From: Muraenolepis orangiensis
Lineage: Eukaryota > Chordata > Actinopteri > Gadiformes > Muraenolepididae
DNA: 64,000 nucleotides
Assembly: GCA_027704905.1 (NCBI GenBank)
Contig: JANIIK010000731.1
Span: 92,709-156,708 of the forward strand
Direction: 5' to 3'
The notes below the pieces were generated by a model. The model did no database searches. It worked only from the letters and a program-made list of their open reading frames with translations, and was not told where the DNA came from. Numbering within the stretch: the stretch's first letter is position 1; every line of letters starts with the position of its first letter. Of the stretch, positions 32,085 through 43,365 are shown one piece after another. Position numbers and translations under genes: made by a program.

Positions 32085-32251
32085 GAAGAGATGCAGGGAT
32101 GAAGCATTGTTGAAGCATCTGAAGCAGCGGCGGAAGGACGTCCAGCGGCCGACCAGCAGCTATAGGCCAAGGAGGGTCTGGGGGACTCCCTGCAGCAGAA
32201 CCTGCACAGCCGAGAGCAGAGCATGGACTCCCAGGAGCAAAGCCTGGAGGT
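32085..32251 (+). pseudogene. Second spectrin-repeat-like exon fragment, unit B
   Basis: One frame gives AAAEGRPAADQQL, a stop, then GDSLQQNLHSREQSMDSQEQ and SLE before a GTGAGG donor at 32252. The Gln- and Ser-rich helix with regular hydrophobics suits a spectrin repeat. The nonsense codon and the small size make it a pseudo-exon. The parent gene is uncertain. Confidence 0.4.
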
Positions 32252-32865
32252 GAGGGAGTGAGTTACTGTTGTTACTGTTACAGTGCGGGCCCCGCTGGGG
32301 GCCTTCTCTCTAGTCGCTGATTATGCAAGTTCCTGGTGGATGTGCTTATAAAACAAGGATGTGAAATTCAACGCGAGTCCTCGGTACTCTGCCGATGGTC
32401 CAATGGCGTGGCTGAATACGCACCACACAACACAGCAGTTTGCGAAAAGTAAACCAAAGTTCAACGTTTGTCGGGTGGAGTATCTATTTTTATTCGGGTT
32501 TGCATTTGAGGCAAAGCGCCTCACTGTTGCCTCGCGGTCAAGTCGGTCATGACACTCGACCAGTCGTGTTTTGTGGTCTGGACACAAGGGGTTATACCCT
32601 TTGCTACTGTGCGGTCCGCAGGTGTTTGTGAACAAGGCTCGCACCGCGGCGAGACCTGAACTTTAGTCAGTCGGCTGAGCTGAGCCAGGCCAGAGTGAGC
32701 CACCGCCGTCTATATCACAATAACCATAGCTATTATTGTAGTTATTACAATTATTATTTTATATTATTATTTCATTGGCGTAGCACTTTTCAGGACACTC
32801 CAACTCAACATAGACCTTAATTTCACAAACAACAGTAAGGAAAAACTGAAAATGTGAAAGTGATT
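32252..32865. other. No supported gene
   Basis: Short open frames on both strands overlap at 32320-32640 but resemble nothing known. AT-rich sequence follows. Confidence 0.4.
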
Positions 32866-32869
32866 ATAA

Positions 32870-32935
32870 AGATCCAGGCACACTCCCTCAGCCAGCATGT
32901 GAACCAGGTGGAGGCCGGCCTCAAGACAGAGTAGG
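32870..32935 (+). pseudogene. Third exon fragment (nesprin-like), unit B
   Basis: The frame reads KIQAHSLSQHVNQVEAGLKT and a glutamate before TAG. It has the look of a helical spectrin-repeat end, same strand as the two fragments before it. The evidence is weak on its own. Confidence 0.3.
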
Positions 32936-32972
32936 AGACACCACTTTATTCCCTTGGGAGGCCCTTAAATGC

Positions 32973-33445
32973 CATCCATCCATTGTCTACCGCTTATCCG
33001 GGTCGGGTCGTGGAGGTAGCAGCTTCAGCAGGAACTCGAGAACAAACCCTGAGATACTTGAACTGCTTCACTTGGGGTAAGGACTCACTCCCTACTTGGA
33101 GTAGACAATCCACCGGTTTCCTGCTGAGAACCATGGCCTCAGATTTAGAGGTGCTGATCCTCATCCCAGCCGCTTCACGCTCGCTGCAAACGATCCAGTA
33201 TGTGCTTAAGGTCACATACTGATGACGCAAACAGAACCACATCATCTGCAAACAGCAGCGATGCAATCCTGAGCCCACAATACTGCAAGGCGTCGGACAG
33301 TTTGCCAGAACCGCTTTGGTGCCGTCTGAAAGTCTTTCTCCATGGCTTCACCGAATTCCTCCCACACCCACTGCTTTGCTTCCGCTACGACTGAGGCTGC
33401 AGCCCTCTTGGCCTGTCGATACCTTGCAGGATTGTATTTACGGAT
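32973..33445 (-). pseudogene. Rex3-like LINE fragment, internally deleted
   Basis: Minus-strand RTE-clade LINE. The 3' tail is (GATG)n-like (CCATCCATCCATT on the plus strand at 32973). Bases 33030-33280 match the RT part of 47955-49306 (GMRISTSKSEAMVLSRKPVD). Bases 33290-33430 read ARYRQAKRAAASVVAEAKQ and WEEFGEAMEKDF, a part that lies far upstream in an intact element, so a large internal deletion has joined the two. Confidence 0.75.
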
Positions 33446-33459
33446 TCTAGGAAAAAATT

Positions 33460-34465
33460 CTATGCACCAATTGTACTACAATTGTACCCCACGACTGCAT
33501 GGCTATGCACAGCTCCAACGTCATCATCAAGTTTGCTGAAGACACAACAGTGATGGGCTTGATCGCCGGCGACGACGAGCCTACAGGGAGGAGGTTGGAT
33601 CGCTGGAGCAGTGGTGCCAAGAGAACAGCCTCGCCCTCAACATCAAGAAGACCAAGGAGCTGATCGTGGACTTCAGGAAGCAGAGGGGAGAGCACAGCCC
33701 TATCTCCATCGACGGTGTTGCAGTAGAGACGGTCAGCAGCTTCAAGTTCCTCGGCGTGCACATCTCCGAGGACCTCACATGGTCCACGCACACCACACAC
33801 GTGGTGAAAAGGGCCCAACAACACCTGTATTTCCTCAGGCGTCTGAAGAAATTCAGCATGGGCCCCCGCATCCTGAGAACATTCTATAACGGCACCATCG
33901 AGAGTGTTCTTACAGGGTGTATCACCGCCTGGTACGGGAACTGCACCTCACTCGAGCGCAGAGGGCTTCAAAGGGCGGTGTGGACGGCCCAGTATATGGT
34001 TGGAGGTGAGCTCCCCTCCCTCCTGGATATATACAATCAGCGGTGCGTGGCCAAGGCCAAACAAATCATAAAAGACATTGCCCACCCCAGCCACGAAGCT
34101 GTACTCACTGTTACCGTCAGGCAGGCGATACCGCAGTATCAAGTGCTGTACAAATAGGCTTAGAGATAGCTTCCACAGTCAGGCCATCAGGCTGCTGAAC
34201 AAGGGTGCATAGCATATAACAATGTATATTTTATTACATAGATTTATTCATACATATTGCTCTTTTCTGTGCCGATATTTTGCATTTTATAAATTGCATT
34301 TTTATTTTTTATTTTTATTTTTATTCTATTTTTATCTATTTCTTATCTTATTTTATAACTGCTGTCTGTCGTCGGGTATTGCGCATAAGATTTTCACATC
34401 ACTGCTTTATACTTGTGTAAACTGTGAAGTGACAATAAACTTGACTTGACTTGACTTGTAAGACA
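33460..34465 (+). pseudogene. LINE RT second half and 3' end (CR1/L2/Rex1 group)
   Basis: The fragment covers the end of RT and the connection region: VIIKFAEDTTVMGLI corresponds to the F-A-D-D box with Glu in place of the first Asp. It continues LNIKKTKELIVDFRKQRGEH, SSFKFLGVHISEDLTWS, QQHLYFLRRLKKFSMGP, ESVLTGCITAWYGNCTS and DIYNQRCVAKAKQIIKD. A frameshift occurs near 34120. The element ends with GACAATAAACTTGACTTG and further TTGAC repeats. It supplies the RT half that the 1885, 21875 and 60815 copies lack, but is a separate insertion. Confidence 0.85.
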
Positions 34466-34806
34466 TTAAATGTCATCATTATAATATATTGATCATATTC
34501 AATTATATAATGATATCAATCATTAATGGAATCCAAATTCTTGAATGAGCAAACCAGCTCACCACCACTCACTCAAGTCACTTTTCTTCACCTTTTCTAT
34601 TTTTATTCCCATCTATTTATTTATTTTATTTTATTTCAGTTAGTTATTGTGTAAATATGTTTTTTAATTAAAAAATATATATATGTCATAATATGTGATT
34701 ATATAAATGATAACAGCCCATCCCTAGACAAAAGGTTCTGTGTTTGAATCCCAATGTCCGTAGTCTACCTGTAGGCAAAATGTGGAAACCATACCTGCTC
34801 ATTACC
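34466..34806. other. AT-rich stretch
   Basis: No gene. The part after 34735 may be a short dispersed repeat. Confidence 0.4.
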
Positions 34807-34880
34807 TTACATAACATTACATTACATTACATTACATCACATTACATTACATTACATTACATTACATTACATTACATTAC
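34807..34880. repeat. (ATTAC)n microsatellite
   Basis: About 14 units of CATTA, next to AGGCATATAGCAGACACTTTG, a common dispersed repeat in fish. Confidence 0.9.
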
Positions 34881-35219
34881 AGGCATATAGCAGACACTTT
34901 GTCCAAAGTGACTCACAATAGTGCATTCATGCAGGACATGTATGTGAATTCACTTTGAGTGGTTAGTGACTAAATAACACATAGTAATACATCCATAAAT
35001 ACTAACCTTTATGACATTAACAGTCTCAACATGCTATACAGGACCATTCAAATGAAACCCTCAGCCCTACACATCAGAATAGATCCATATACCAAGTTAG
35101 AAAGGAAGGAAGTGACACATTAAAACAGTTTAGAGAGAGCCTTCAACAGGCCGGTTGATAACAGTCCTGGGACCTGACTAATCTAACGGCAGAGGATCAA
35201 ACTCACGGTCTTAACACGC
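34881..35219. other. Unit B flank before the ATAC array
   Basis: No gene. Bases 35134-35220 (GAGAGCCTTCAACAGGCC) match 56476-56560 of unit C. Confidence 0.5.
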
Positions 35220-35534
35220 ATATCATACATACATGATATACATACTTATTATAGATACATGCATACATATTATACATACATAATATACATACATAGTATA
35301 CATACATGCATACATATAATACATACATACATATTGTACACACATACATACATACATATCATACAAACATGCATACATATTATACGTAAAACATATTATC
35401 CATACATACATACATAAATACATACATACATTCATGCATATTATACATACTGTACGCACATACAAATGATACACACATACATACATAAATACATACATAC
35501 ATACATACCTATTATACATACATTGTACATACAT
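35220..35534. repeat. (ATAC)n-type microsatellite
   Basis: Counterpart of 16680-17008. Confidence 0.93.
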
Positions 35535-36316
35535 AGTCACAATCGCTATTCACCCGGCCTCCACCAGAGGGCAGCATCAGCCCGTGGTAATTCTCACCCT
35601 TCACCTGCAGCGCATCTCAATCAACCTATTTAATAATTATATTTAAGCCCACCTCCGCACACTCACTCTTCACCAGATTGTTCCTGATTGTGCAGACTCT
35701 CCAGCGTTTACTTCCCAGACCGATTCCTGTTACCGACCCTGCCTGCCCCGGACCTGCCTGCCTCGACTGTTCCCGATCTGCTGCCTGTCTCCGACTACCT
35801 CTCTGTCTGTCCCTGTCTGGTTCGTCTGCCCTACCCGGCTCCTGATCTGCTGCCTGTCCCCGACTACCTCTCTGTCTGTCCCTGTCTGGTTCGTCTGCCC
35901 TACCAGGCTCCTGATCTGCTGCCTGTCTCCGACTACCTCTCTGTCTGTCCCTGTCTGGTTCGTCTGTCCTACCCGGCTCCTGATCAGCTGCCTGTCCCCG
36001 ACTACCTCTCTGTCTGTCCCCGTCTGGTTCGTCTGCCCTACCCGGCTCCTGATCGTCTGCCTGTCCCCGACTACCTCTCTGTCTGTCCCCGTCTGGTTCG
36101 TCTGCCCTACCCGGCTCCTGATCGTCTGCCTGTCCCCGACTACCTCTCTGTCTGTCCCCGTCTGGTTCGTCTGTCCTACCCGGCTCCTGATCCGCTGCCT
36201 GTCCCCGACTACCTCTCTGCCTGTCTGGTTCGACAGTGTGATCATTGACATTAAATATTACAAACTGTCCTTGGTGTCCTGTGTGCTGCATTTGTGTCCT
36301 AACTCAATCCGTGTCA
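35535..36316 (+). mobile_element. Solo LTR with 69-bp repeats, unit B
   Basis: Same LTR as 17009-18196 but both ends carry one change (AGTCAC and GTGTCA). CCTGATC markers at 35841 and every 69 bp to 36186 give about seven internal units. The CTCF-like CCACCAGAGGGCAG lies at 35561-35574. Confidence 0.75.
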
Positions 36317-36359
36317 AACATGCATACATACATATTATACATACATATTAAAAACAATC

Positions 36360-36530
36360 CTTTATTCAGAATGGGGAAACTACTTAAAACCTGTTGAATT
36401 AAAGCTATGGTGTGTATCTCTGATGACCAAATGACCCATGTGTGTCAGACTGACTTCATGTCACTTCATAAAATACTACTTCAGGTGGATGTCCAGGTTT
36501 CTGCAGATATCAACTTAGAAACATCTAGAA
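36360..36530 (+). other. Diverged C 3'-flank copy, left part, unit B
   Basis: Homologous to 18351-18520. It ends at the hAT target site. Confidence 0.6.
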
Positions 36531-36897
36531 CAGGGGTCGGGAACCTATGGCTGGCGAGCCAATTGTGGCTCTTTTGATGATGGCATACGGCTCGCAAACA
36601 AGTTTGAGCCGAATTTAAAAAATATATATATGTTTTTTTTTAAACACGATTAACAAGTAACAAATAATTATACTGAGCCAATTTAAAGTAAAACAATTAA
36701 CAGGAATTTGTTTTTAATTTAAATTCCAAATTTAAATAAAAATGAGTCAGATCTATTTTAACCTGTCGACATCAAAACTCAATTTGAATTGGATAATGCG
36801 GAACGACACATGGGTCGTTAGAAGGTCAAGAAAAAACTCCTCCTTTTCGTCAGGTAGCCAGCTAGTTTATCTGCTTAGAACCCTTAAGACGGAAAAG

Positions 36898-37505
36898 ATG
36901 ACGGAAAGAAAGAAAAAATATGAGGATTATCGTACGTTCCAGGCTGGATGGACCAAGCAAGGTGTTGGGAATTCGGCTAGCTTTGCTGGTGCTTTGGCAA
37001 TAGTAAGGAATGGATAGCCATTCACAGATGGCGAGTATGCCAAAACATTCATGCTTGATGTGGCCAATGAACTGTTTGATGACTTCCCAGATAAAGACAG
37101 GATAATCAAACAAATAAAAGACATGCCTCTGTCAGCCAGAACTGTTCACGATCGTACAATCATGATGGCAAATCAAGTTGAGGAAACACAAATTCAGGAC
37201 ATTAACGCAGGGACATACTTTTCTCTCGCTTTAGATGAGTCGACAGACGTTAGCCATTTATCTCAGTTTAGTATAATTGCGAGGTATGCTGCAGGTGAGA
37301 CACTGCATGAGGAAAGTGTCGCTGTTTTACCAATGAAACGGTCAACAAGAGGACAGGATTTATTAAAGTCTTTCATGGAGTTCGCTGAAGAAAAAAATCG
37401 AGCGATGGATAAGCGGATTTCTGTGTGTACTGATGGTGCACCCTGTATGTTGGGGAAGAACAAAGGATTTGTAGAGCTTCTTCGTCAACATGAAAATAGA
37501 CCCAT
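36898..37505 (+). pseudogene. hAT transposase, truncated
   Basis: N-terminal half of a ZBED/GTF2IRD2-like hAT transposase. It starts MTERKKKYEDYRTFQAGW, is broken by TAG at 37015-37017, then continues GEYAKTFMLDVANELF, LALDESTDVSHLSQFSI (the first catalytic Asp region), VAVLPMKRSTRG, SFMEFAEEKN and SVCTDGAPCMLGKNKGFVEL. It stops at an internal repeat where the family would continue with a Cys-His stretch. The C-terminal dimerisation domain is missing. It is non-functional. Confidence 0.85.
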
Positions 37506-37582
37506 AGAAGACCCATAGAAGACCCATAGACCCATAGAAGACCCATAGAAGACCCATAGACCCATAGAAGACCCATAGAACC
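37495..37582. repeat. Short minisatellite in the hAT element
   Basis: Repeats of GACCCATAGAA and GACCCATA lie exactly where the transposase frame ends. Confidence 0.92.
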
Positions 37583-37862
37583 ACGCAGCCCCAGAAGTCC
37601 CATTAATGGTAAGACGTATTTAATTTATTATTGATTAGCTACAGTATATCAATAAGAGTATTAAGAAGAATAAAGATATTTATTATATATAGTGCTTTTA
37701 GTACTCGGGGACGTGTTATACTTTATGCATGTATGTCTTACGCATAAGACATACATGCATAAAGTTGCATTCAATTTTATTAAATATATGGCTCGCAAGG
37801 AAATACATTTAAAAATATTTGGCTTTTTTGGCTCTCCCAGCCAAAAAGGTTCCCCAACCCTG

Positions 37863-38590
37863 ATCTAAAATGATGTCTCAAAAGACATTCAGTATCTCTC
37901 AGGGAGACGTAGGAACTCTAGCAGGCTGGTGGTGGGAACACATTTATCATGGTTGTCTATGAGACCAAACCCACATCACTAAAAGATGTGGTACATTAAA
38001 CATATTCTGTTATCAGTGAACTGTAGTGATTCAAATGATGTCCTCTTTCAGCAGATGTGCAGCTGTGTCTCTTGAGGGACTAAATGCTAGTGGAAATGTA
38101 GGGCTGATGTTCTCATAAGAGTCTCTGGAGATTCCAGTCATAGCAGTATGTGTGCATGTCCACAAGCCAAGTCAGCGCTTCCCTCTTGTGTCAAACCAGA
38201 GTCATTACCATAACCAGTGATTCCATGAACTAAACTCTGCTCAGGTCCATCTTTAATAATAGCTTACAGCTTCAGGACTAGTCTGCTTGTCATTGGGTCA
38301 GCCTGGTAGCAGACAGAGGCTAGTGTTTAGTGTTGTTCCTCTTGGCATGCTTAGCTGCCAGGATGAGGGCTGTGAGGGTGGACCGAGGCTCGGCTCGGAT
38401 TCCAAGATAGAGTCCAAGATAGAAGCTTTGTGATTATGAGGAGCCAAGTGGTGTTGTTGTGTTGAACTTTCTTGAAGGGGGTAAACAGAGCAAAGTGTAT
38501 TGTGGAGTGACCAGGCTGACAAGGCCCTCCACATGGGCTGGGGAGAGATGTCAGCACAGAGGACAGCCACAGTTCACCACAGAGACGGGA
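37863..38590 (+). other. Diverged C 3'-flank copy, right part, and end of unit B
   Basis: Homologous to 18515-19095 and 19641-19800 without the LINE of unit A. No gene is seen. Confidence 0.6.
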
Positions 38591-39250
38591 TTAGTGGTAG
38601 TTGAGGTAGTAGTTGTACGTTATATGTGGTAGTTGAGTTAGTAGTTGTATGTTATATGTGGTATTTGAGGTAGTTGTTGTATGTTATATGTGGTAGTTGA
38701 GGTAGTATTTATATGTTATATGTGGTATTTGAGGTAGTTGTTGTATGTTATATGTGGTAGTTGAGGTAGTAGTTTTATGTTATATGTGGTAGTTGAGGTA
38801 GTAGTTGTATGTTATATGTGTTAGTTGAGTTAGTAGTTGTATGTTATATGTGGTATTTGAGGTAGTTGTTGTATGTTATTTGTGGTAGTTGAGGTAGTAG
38901 TTGTATGTTATATGCAGTAGTTGAGGTAGTATTTGTATGTTATATGTGGTAGTTGAGGTAGTAGTTGTATGTCATATGTGGTATTTGAGGTAGTTGTTGT
39001 ATGTTATTTGTGGTATTTGAGGTAGTTGTTGTATGTTATATGTGGTAGTTGAGGTAGTAGTTGTATGTTATATGCAGTAGTTGAGGTAGTATTTGTATGT
39101 TATATGTGGTAGTTGAGGTAGTAGTTGTATGTAATATATTGTAGTTCAGGTAGTTGTATATACTATGTGGTAGTTGAGGTAGTATCTGTATGTAATATAT
39201 GGTGGTTTAGGTAGTTATATATAACATGTGGTAGTTGAGGTAGTAGTTGA
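38591..39250. repeat. 32-bp-type array, start of unit C
   Basis: About 20 copies with TTGTATGTTATATGTGG and TATTTGAGGTAGTTG variants, a sub-family distinct from the array before V. Confidence 0.92.
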
Positions 39251-39254
39251 CTAC

Positions 39255-39345
39255 AGTGTATATCAGAGGTTTGGGAGCTTCTCCAGGTTTCTGGATGTAC
39301 AGGCTGAGATCAGCACCAATATCTGAGCTCCCTGTGGCAGACCAA
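39255..39345 (-). pseudogene. Ghost V segment: CDR1-framework 2 remnant
   Basis: On the minus strand one frame reads SATGSSDIGADLSLYIQKP and then GEAPKPLIY. This matches CDR1 and framework 2 of a fish kappa-type V (W-Y-x-Q-K-P-G-E-A-P-K-x-L-I-Y), with Leu in place of the Trp. The flanking DNA on both sides is not V-like (the 32-bp array on one side). It is not a copy of the four intact V genes: these read WYQQKPGEAPKLIMK, so it derives from a different V family or subgroup. It has the same strand as the functional V genes. Confidence 0.7.
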
Positions 39346-39829
39346 CAGTCTTGGATTTTCCTGTTGTGTCAGGAATGAACCGGCAGATGATTGTGGAATA
39401 AGAAGTGGATGATGAGCCTTTTGAACCAATGTAAGACAGTCTACAGTAGAACATTAGTCTAGAGCACTTTTTGAGCAAAGAGGGGAGAAAATACAGGAGG
39501 ATAAACACAGAATAGAGCCCAAGAATATGAGACATATTCTGTGTAATATGATACAAAATATGACAGAGCCATAACTCTCACCATTAATAAGAAAGGCCAA
39601 CACTGCTAGCAAGGCTGTGGACGACCTCCCCTTGCTGTGTGTGTGTGTGTGTGATGCCTGGCAGCTAGCATACTTAACTCTTGGCGTACTCTTGGCGTGG
39701 GGGGGGGGGGGGGGGTAGGGGAACACCTGAGAGCATGTTAAAGAGTAAATCACCTTAATAAAGATCCACATTCTAGATTCAGTTAGAGACTCACGGCTAT
39801 TCATTAACACGACAGACATCTTTGATTTG
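39346..39829. other. Shortened unit flank, unit C
   Basis: No gene. It keeps the parts around 39520-39680 and 39720-39830 that match 390-530 and 1170-1280 of unit A. About 600 bp between are deleted near a poly-G run (39700-39716). Part of 39346-39410 may be more of the ghost V flank. Confidence 0.5.
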
Positions 39830-40312
39830 TATGTAGCAGTTGTATGTCAGTAGGGTCAAGGTGAGATACTACTTGTATGTTAGTAAGGTCAAGCTGAGGT
39901 ACTAGTTGTATGTTAGTAAGGTCAAGTTGAGGTACTAGTTGTACGTCAGTAGGGTCAAGGTGAGGTACTAGTTGTATGTTAGTAAGGTCAAGGTGAGGTA
40001 CTAGTTGTATGTTAGTAAGGTCAAGTTGAGGTACTAGTTGTATGTCAGTAGGGTCAAGGTGAAGTACTAGTTGTATGTTAGTAAGGTCAAGTTGAGGTAC
40101 TAGTTGTATGTAAGTAAGGTCAAGCTGAGGTACTAGTTGTATGTAAGTAAGGTCAGGTTGAGGTACTAGTTGTATGTTAGTAAGGTCAAGTTGAGGTACT
40201 AGTTGTATGTTAGTAAGGTCAAGTTGAGGTACTAGTTGTATGTAAGTAAGGTCAAGTTGAGGTACTAGTTGTATGTAAGTAAGGTCAGGTTGAGTTAGTA
40301 GTTGTATGTAAT
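39830..40312. repeat. 33-bp minisatellite, unit C
   Basis: About 14 copies. The minus strand is open across all of them. Confidence 0.93.
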
Positions 40313-42292
40313 ACACTAAAGTTTACGTAGTATTAGTATTTAATATGATGTAGTTGAGGTATAAGTTGCATGTAATACATTGTACTTGAGGTCGTAGTTG
40401 TATGTTATACGTTGTAATTGAGGTAGCATGTATTTTTGGAAATTGAGGTTGTGTATGTAATATGTGGTAGTTGAGGTAGTAGTTGTAATATGTGTTAGTT
40501 GAGTTAGTAGTAGTATATAATATGTGGTAGTTGAGGTAGTAGTAGTATATAATATGTGGTAGTTGAGGTAGTAGTAGTATATAATATGTGTTAGTTGAGT
40601 TAGTAGTCGTATATAATATGTGGTAGTTGAGTTAGTAGTAGTATATACTATGTGGTAGTTGAGTTAGTAGTTGTATATACTATGTGGTAGTTGAGGTAGT
40701 AGTAGTATATAATATGTGTTAGTTGAGTTAGTAGTCGTATATAATATGTGGTAGTTGAGTTAGTAGTAGTATATACTATGTGGTAGTTGAGTTAGTAGTT
40801 GTATATACTATGTGGTAGTTGAGGTAGTAGTAGTATATAATATGTGGTAGTTGAGGTAGTAGTAGTATATAATATGTGGTCGTTGAGTTAGTAGTAGTAT
40901 ATACTATGTGGTAGTTGAGTTAGTAGTAGTATATACTATGTGGTAGTTGAGGTAGTAGTAGTATATAATATGTGGTAGTTGAGGTAGTAGTATATAATAT
41001 GTGGTAGTTGAGGTAGTAGTAGTATATACTATGTGTTAGTTGAGTTAGTAGTAGTATATAATATGTGGTAGTTGAGTTAGTAGTAGTATATAACATGTGG
41101 TAGTTGAGTTAGTAGTAGTATATATCATGTGTTAGTTGAGTTAGTAGTAGTATATAACATGTGGTAGTTGAGGTAGTAGTAGTATATAATATGTGGTAGT
41201 TGAGTTAGTAGTAGTATATAATATGTGGTAGTTGAGGTAGTAGTATATAATATGTGGTAGTTGAGGTAGTAGTAGTATATACTATGTGGTAGTTGAGTTA
41301 GTAGTTGTATATAATATGTGGTAGTTGAGGTAGTAGTAGTATATAATATGTGTTAGTTGAGTTAGTAGTAGTATATAACATGTGGTAGTTGAGGTAGTAG
41401 TAGTATATAATATGTGGTAGTTGAGTTAGTAGTAGTATATAATATGTGGTAGTTGAGTTAGTAGTAGTATATAACATGTGGTAGTTGAGTTAGTAGTAGT
41501 ATATAACATGTGTTAGTTGAGATAGTAGTAGTATATACCATGTGGTAGTTGAGGTAGTAGTAGTATATAACATGTGGTCGTTGAGGTAGTAGTAGTATAT
41601 ACTTTGTGGTCGTTGAGGTAGTAGAAGTATATAACATGTGGTAGTTGAGGTAGTAGTAGTATATAACATGTGGTAGTTGAGTTAGTAGTAGTATATAATA
41701 TGTGGTAGTTGAGTTAATAGTAGTATATAATATGTGGTAGTTGAGTTAGTAGTAGTATATAATATGTGGTAGTTGAGGTAGTAGTAGTATATAATATGTG
41801 GTAGTTGAGTTAGTAGTAGTATATAACATGTGGTAGTTGAGTTAGTAGTAGTATATAATATGTGGTAGTTGAGTTAGTAGTAGTATATAATATGTTAGTT
41901 GAGGTAGTAGTAGTATATAACATGTGGTAGTTGAGGTAGTAGTAGTATATAACATGTGGTAGTTGAGTTAGTAGTAGTATATACCATGTGGTAGTTGAGG
42001 TAGTAGTAGTATATAACATGTGGTAGTTGAGGTAGTAGTAGTATATAACATTTGGTAGTTGAGGTAGTAGTAGTATATAACATGTGGTAGTTGAGGTAGT
42101 AGTAGTATATAACATGTGGTAGTTGAGTTAGTAGTAGTATATAACATGTGGTAGTTGAGGTAGTAGTAGTATATAACATGTGGTAGTTGAGGTAGTAGTA
42201 GTATATAACATGTGGTAGTTGAGGTAGTAGTAGTATATAACATGTGGTAGTTGAGGTAGTAGTAGTATATAACATGTGGTAGTTGAGGTAGT
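40313..42292. repeat. 32-bp array before V of unit C, about 2 kb
   Basis: About 60 copies running without break from the 33-bp array to the V flank. The LINE fragment, 14-bp array, C-rich array and LINE 3' end of units A, B and D are all absent here. Confidence 0.95.
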
Positions 42293-42458
42293 ATCTGTAT
42301 AGTTCATAGTGTAGAGCAGTATAAAGCTGGTTCTTGGTTGAGGCCCCTGGTTAGAGCAGCTCTGTGCTCAGTGCTCTGTGTCAGAGTCTCTTCCCCCTCA
42401 GCAGCTGCAGCAGGTTCCTGCTGTAACGACTCAGTGACTACACAGTCTGACTGAGGGA

Positions 42459-42486
42459 GGTTTATGTACGGCTCTCAATCACTGTG
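42459..42486 (-). other. 12-bp-spacer RSS of V, unit C
   Basis: CACAGTG (42486-42480), 12-nt spacer, ACATAAACC (42467-42459). Confidence 0.95.
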
Positions 42487-42964
42487 TGAACACACTAACA
42501 CTGTTAAGGTGGTGGTAACTCTGACAGTGATAAACTGCTGCGTCTTCAGGCTGGGCTCCGGCGATGGTCAGTGAGAAGTCAGTGCTGCCTCCACTGCCAC
42601 TAAACCGAGCTGGTGTTGGTGATACTAGTTGGCTTATCAATTTCATGATGAGCTTGGGGGCTTCACCGGGTTTCTGTTGGTACCAGAATATGTAATCACC
42701 GACAAATATATTGCTAAAAACCGCTGGGTTGGTTTTACAGGTCAGAGTGACTCTGGATCCTGCAGTAAAAGTCACTACTGGTGGCTGGGTCACAGTCACC
42801 TGACTGCTGGTTCCTATAGAAAACAAACAAACATAACATGGAGTCATCCAACAGAAAACACAAGCAAACACAGACGGGTGGTCCACATGTGGATGGAGAG
42901 GAATGAACCCACCTGTTAAGGATCCACAGACCACTGTCCAGAAAAGGATGGTGAGGTGGTTCAT
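42487..42964 (-). CDS. Immunoglobulin light-chain V segment, kappa-like L1 type, unit C
   Basis: Leader exon 42964-42913, 99-bp intron, exon 42813-42487. Exon 2 is 327 bp, one codon longer than in units A, B and D, and the extra codon falls in CDR1 (FSNIFVGDYI). The two cysteines and FWYQQKPGEAPKL are intact. CDR2 reads KLISQL and CDR3 QSYHHLNSVSV. The frame is also open upstream of the ATG through the 39-bp repeats, but this is by chance: 39 is divisible by three and the promoter elements lie in it. It is probably functional. Confidence 0.95.
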
Positions 42965-43028
42965 GGTTGCCGCGGTTTCTGGGGTGTTGAGTGACAGCTC
43001 AGAGTCCTGCAGTGTTGAACTGAGAGGA

Positions 43029-43073
43029 CTTTTAAACCCTCTCAGAAGCCCAGTTTCAGCTAAGCATGCAAAG
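43029..43073 (-). promoter_or_regulatory. V promoter, unit C
   Basis: TTTAAAAG (43036-43029) and CTTTGCAT (43073-43066), same spacing as in units A and B. Confidence 0.75.
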
Positions 43074-43094
43074 CTTCCTCTGTATGGAAATGAC

Positions 43095-43365
43095 CTGTTT
43101 CCACTCATCACACTGGGGGTGAGAGTGAACCACCTGTTTCCACTCATCACACTGGGGGTGAGAGTGAACCACCTGTTTCCACTCATCTCACTGGGGGTGA
43201 GAGTGAACCACCTGTTTCCACTCATCTCACTGGGGGTGAGAGTGAACCACCTGTTTCCACTCATCTCACTGGGGGTGAGAGTGAACCACCTGTTTCCACT
43301 CATCTCACTGGGGGTGAGAGTGAACCACCTGTTTCCACTCATCTCACTGGGGGTTAGGGTGAATG
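43095..43365. repeat. 39-bp minisatellite upstream of V, 7 copies
   Basis: Copies start at 43095, 43134, 43173, 43212, 43251, 43290 and 43329. The last five share CATCTCACTG, showing spread of one variant within the array. Confidence 0.95.

Larger units (their letters stand above)
36531..37862 (+). mobile_element. hAT transposon, internally deleted, unit B only
   Basis: The ends are CAGGGGTCGGGAACCTATGG and the complementary AGGTTCCCCAACCCTG-like terminus (37845-37862), typical of hAT elements. The 8-bp target duplication is ATCTAGAA (36523-36530) and ATCTAAAA (37863-37870), one mismatch. Units A (18515-18522) and C (57629-57636) have the single uninterrupted ATCTAAAA. The element therefore inserted in unit B, or in a lineage not shared with A and C. 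Confidence 0.9.

Noticed and set aside
38298..38570. Minus-strand ORF of 90 residues, with a counterpart at 58071
   Set aside because: The frame differs between copies through indels, unit A has a LINE inside it, and no known protein is recognised.
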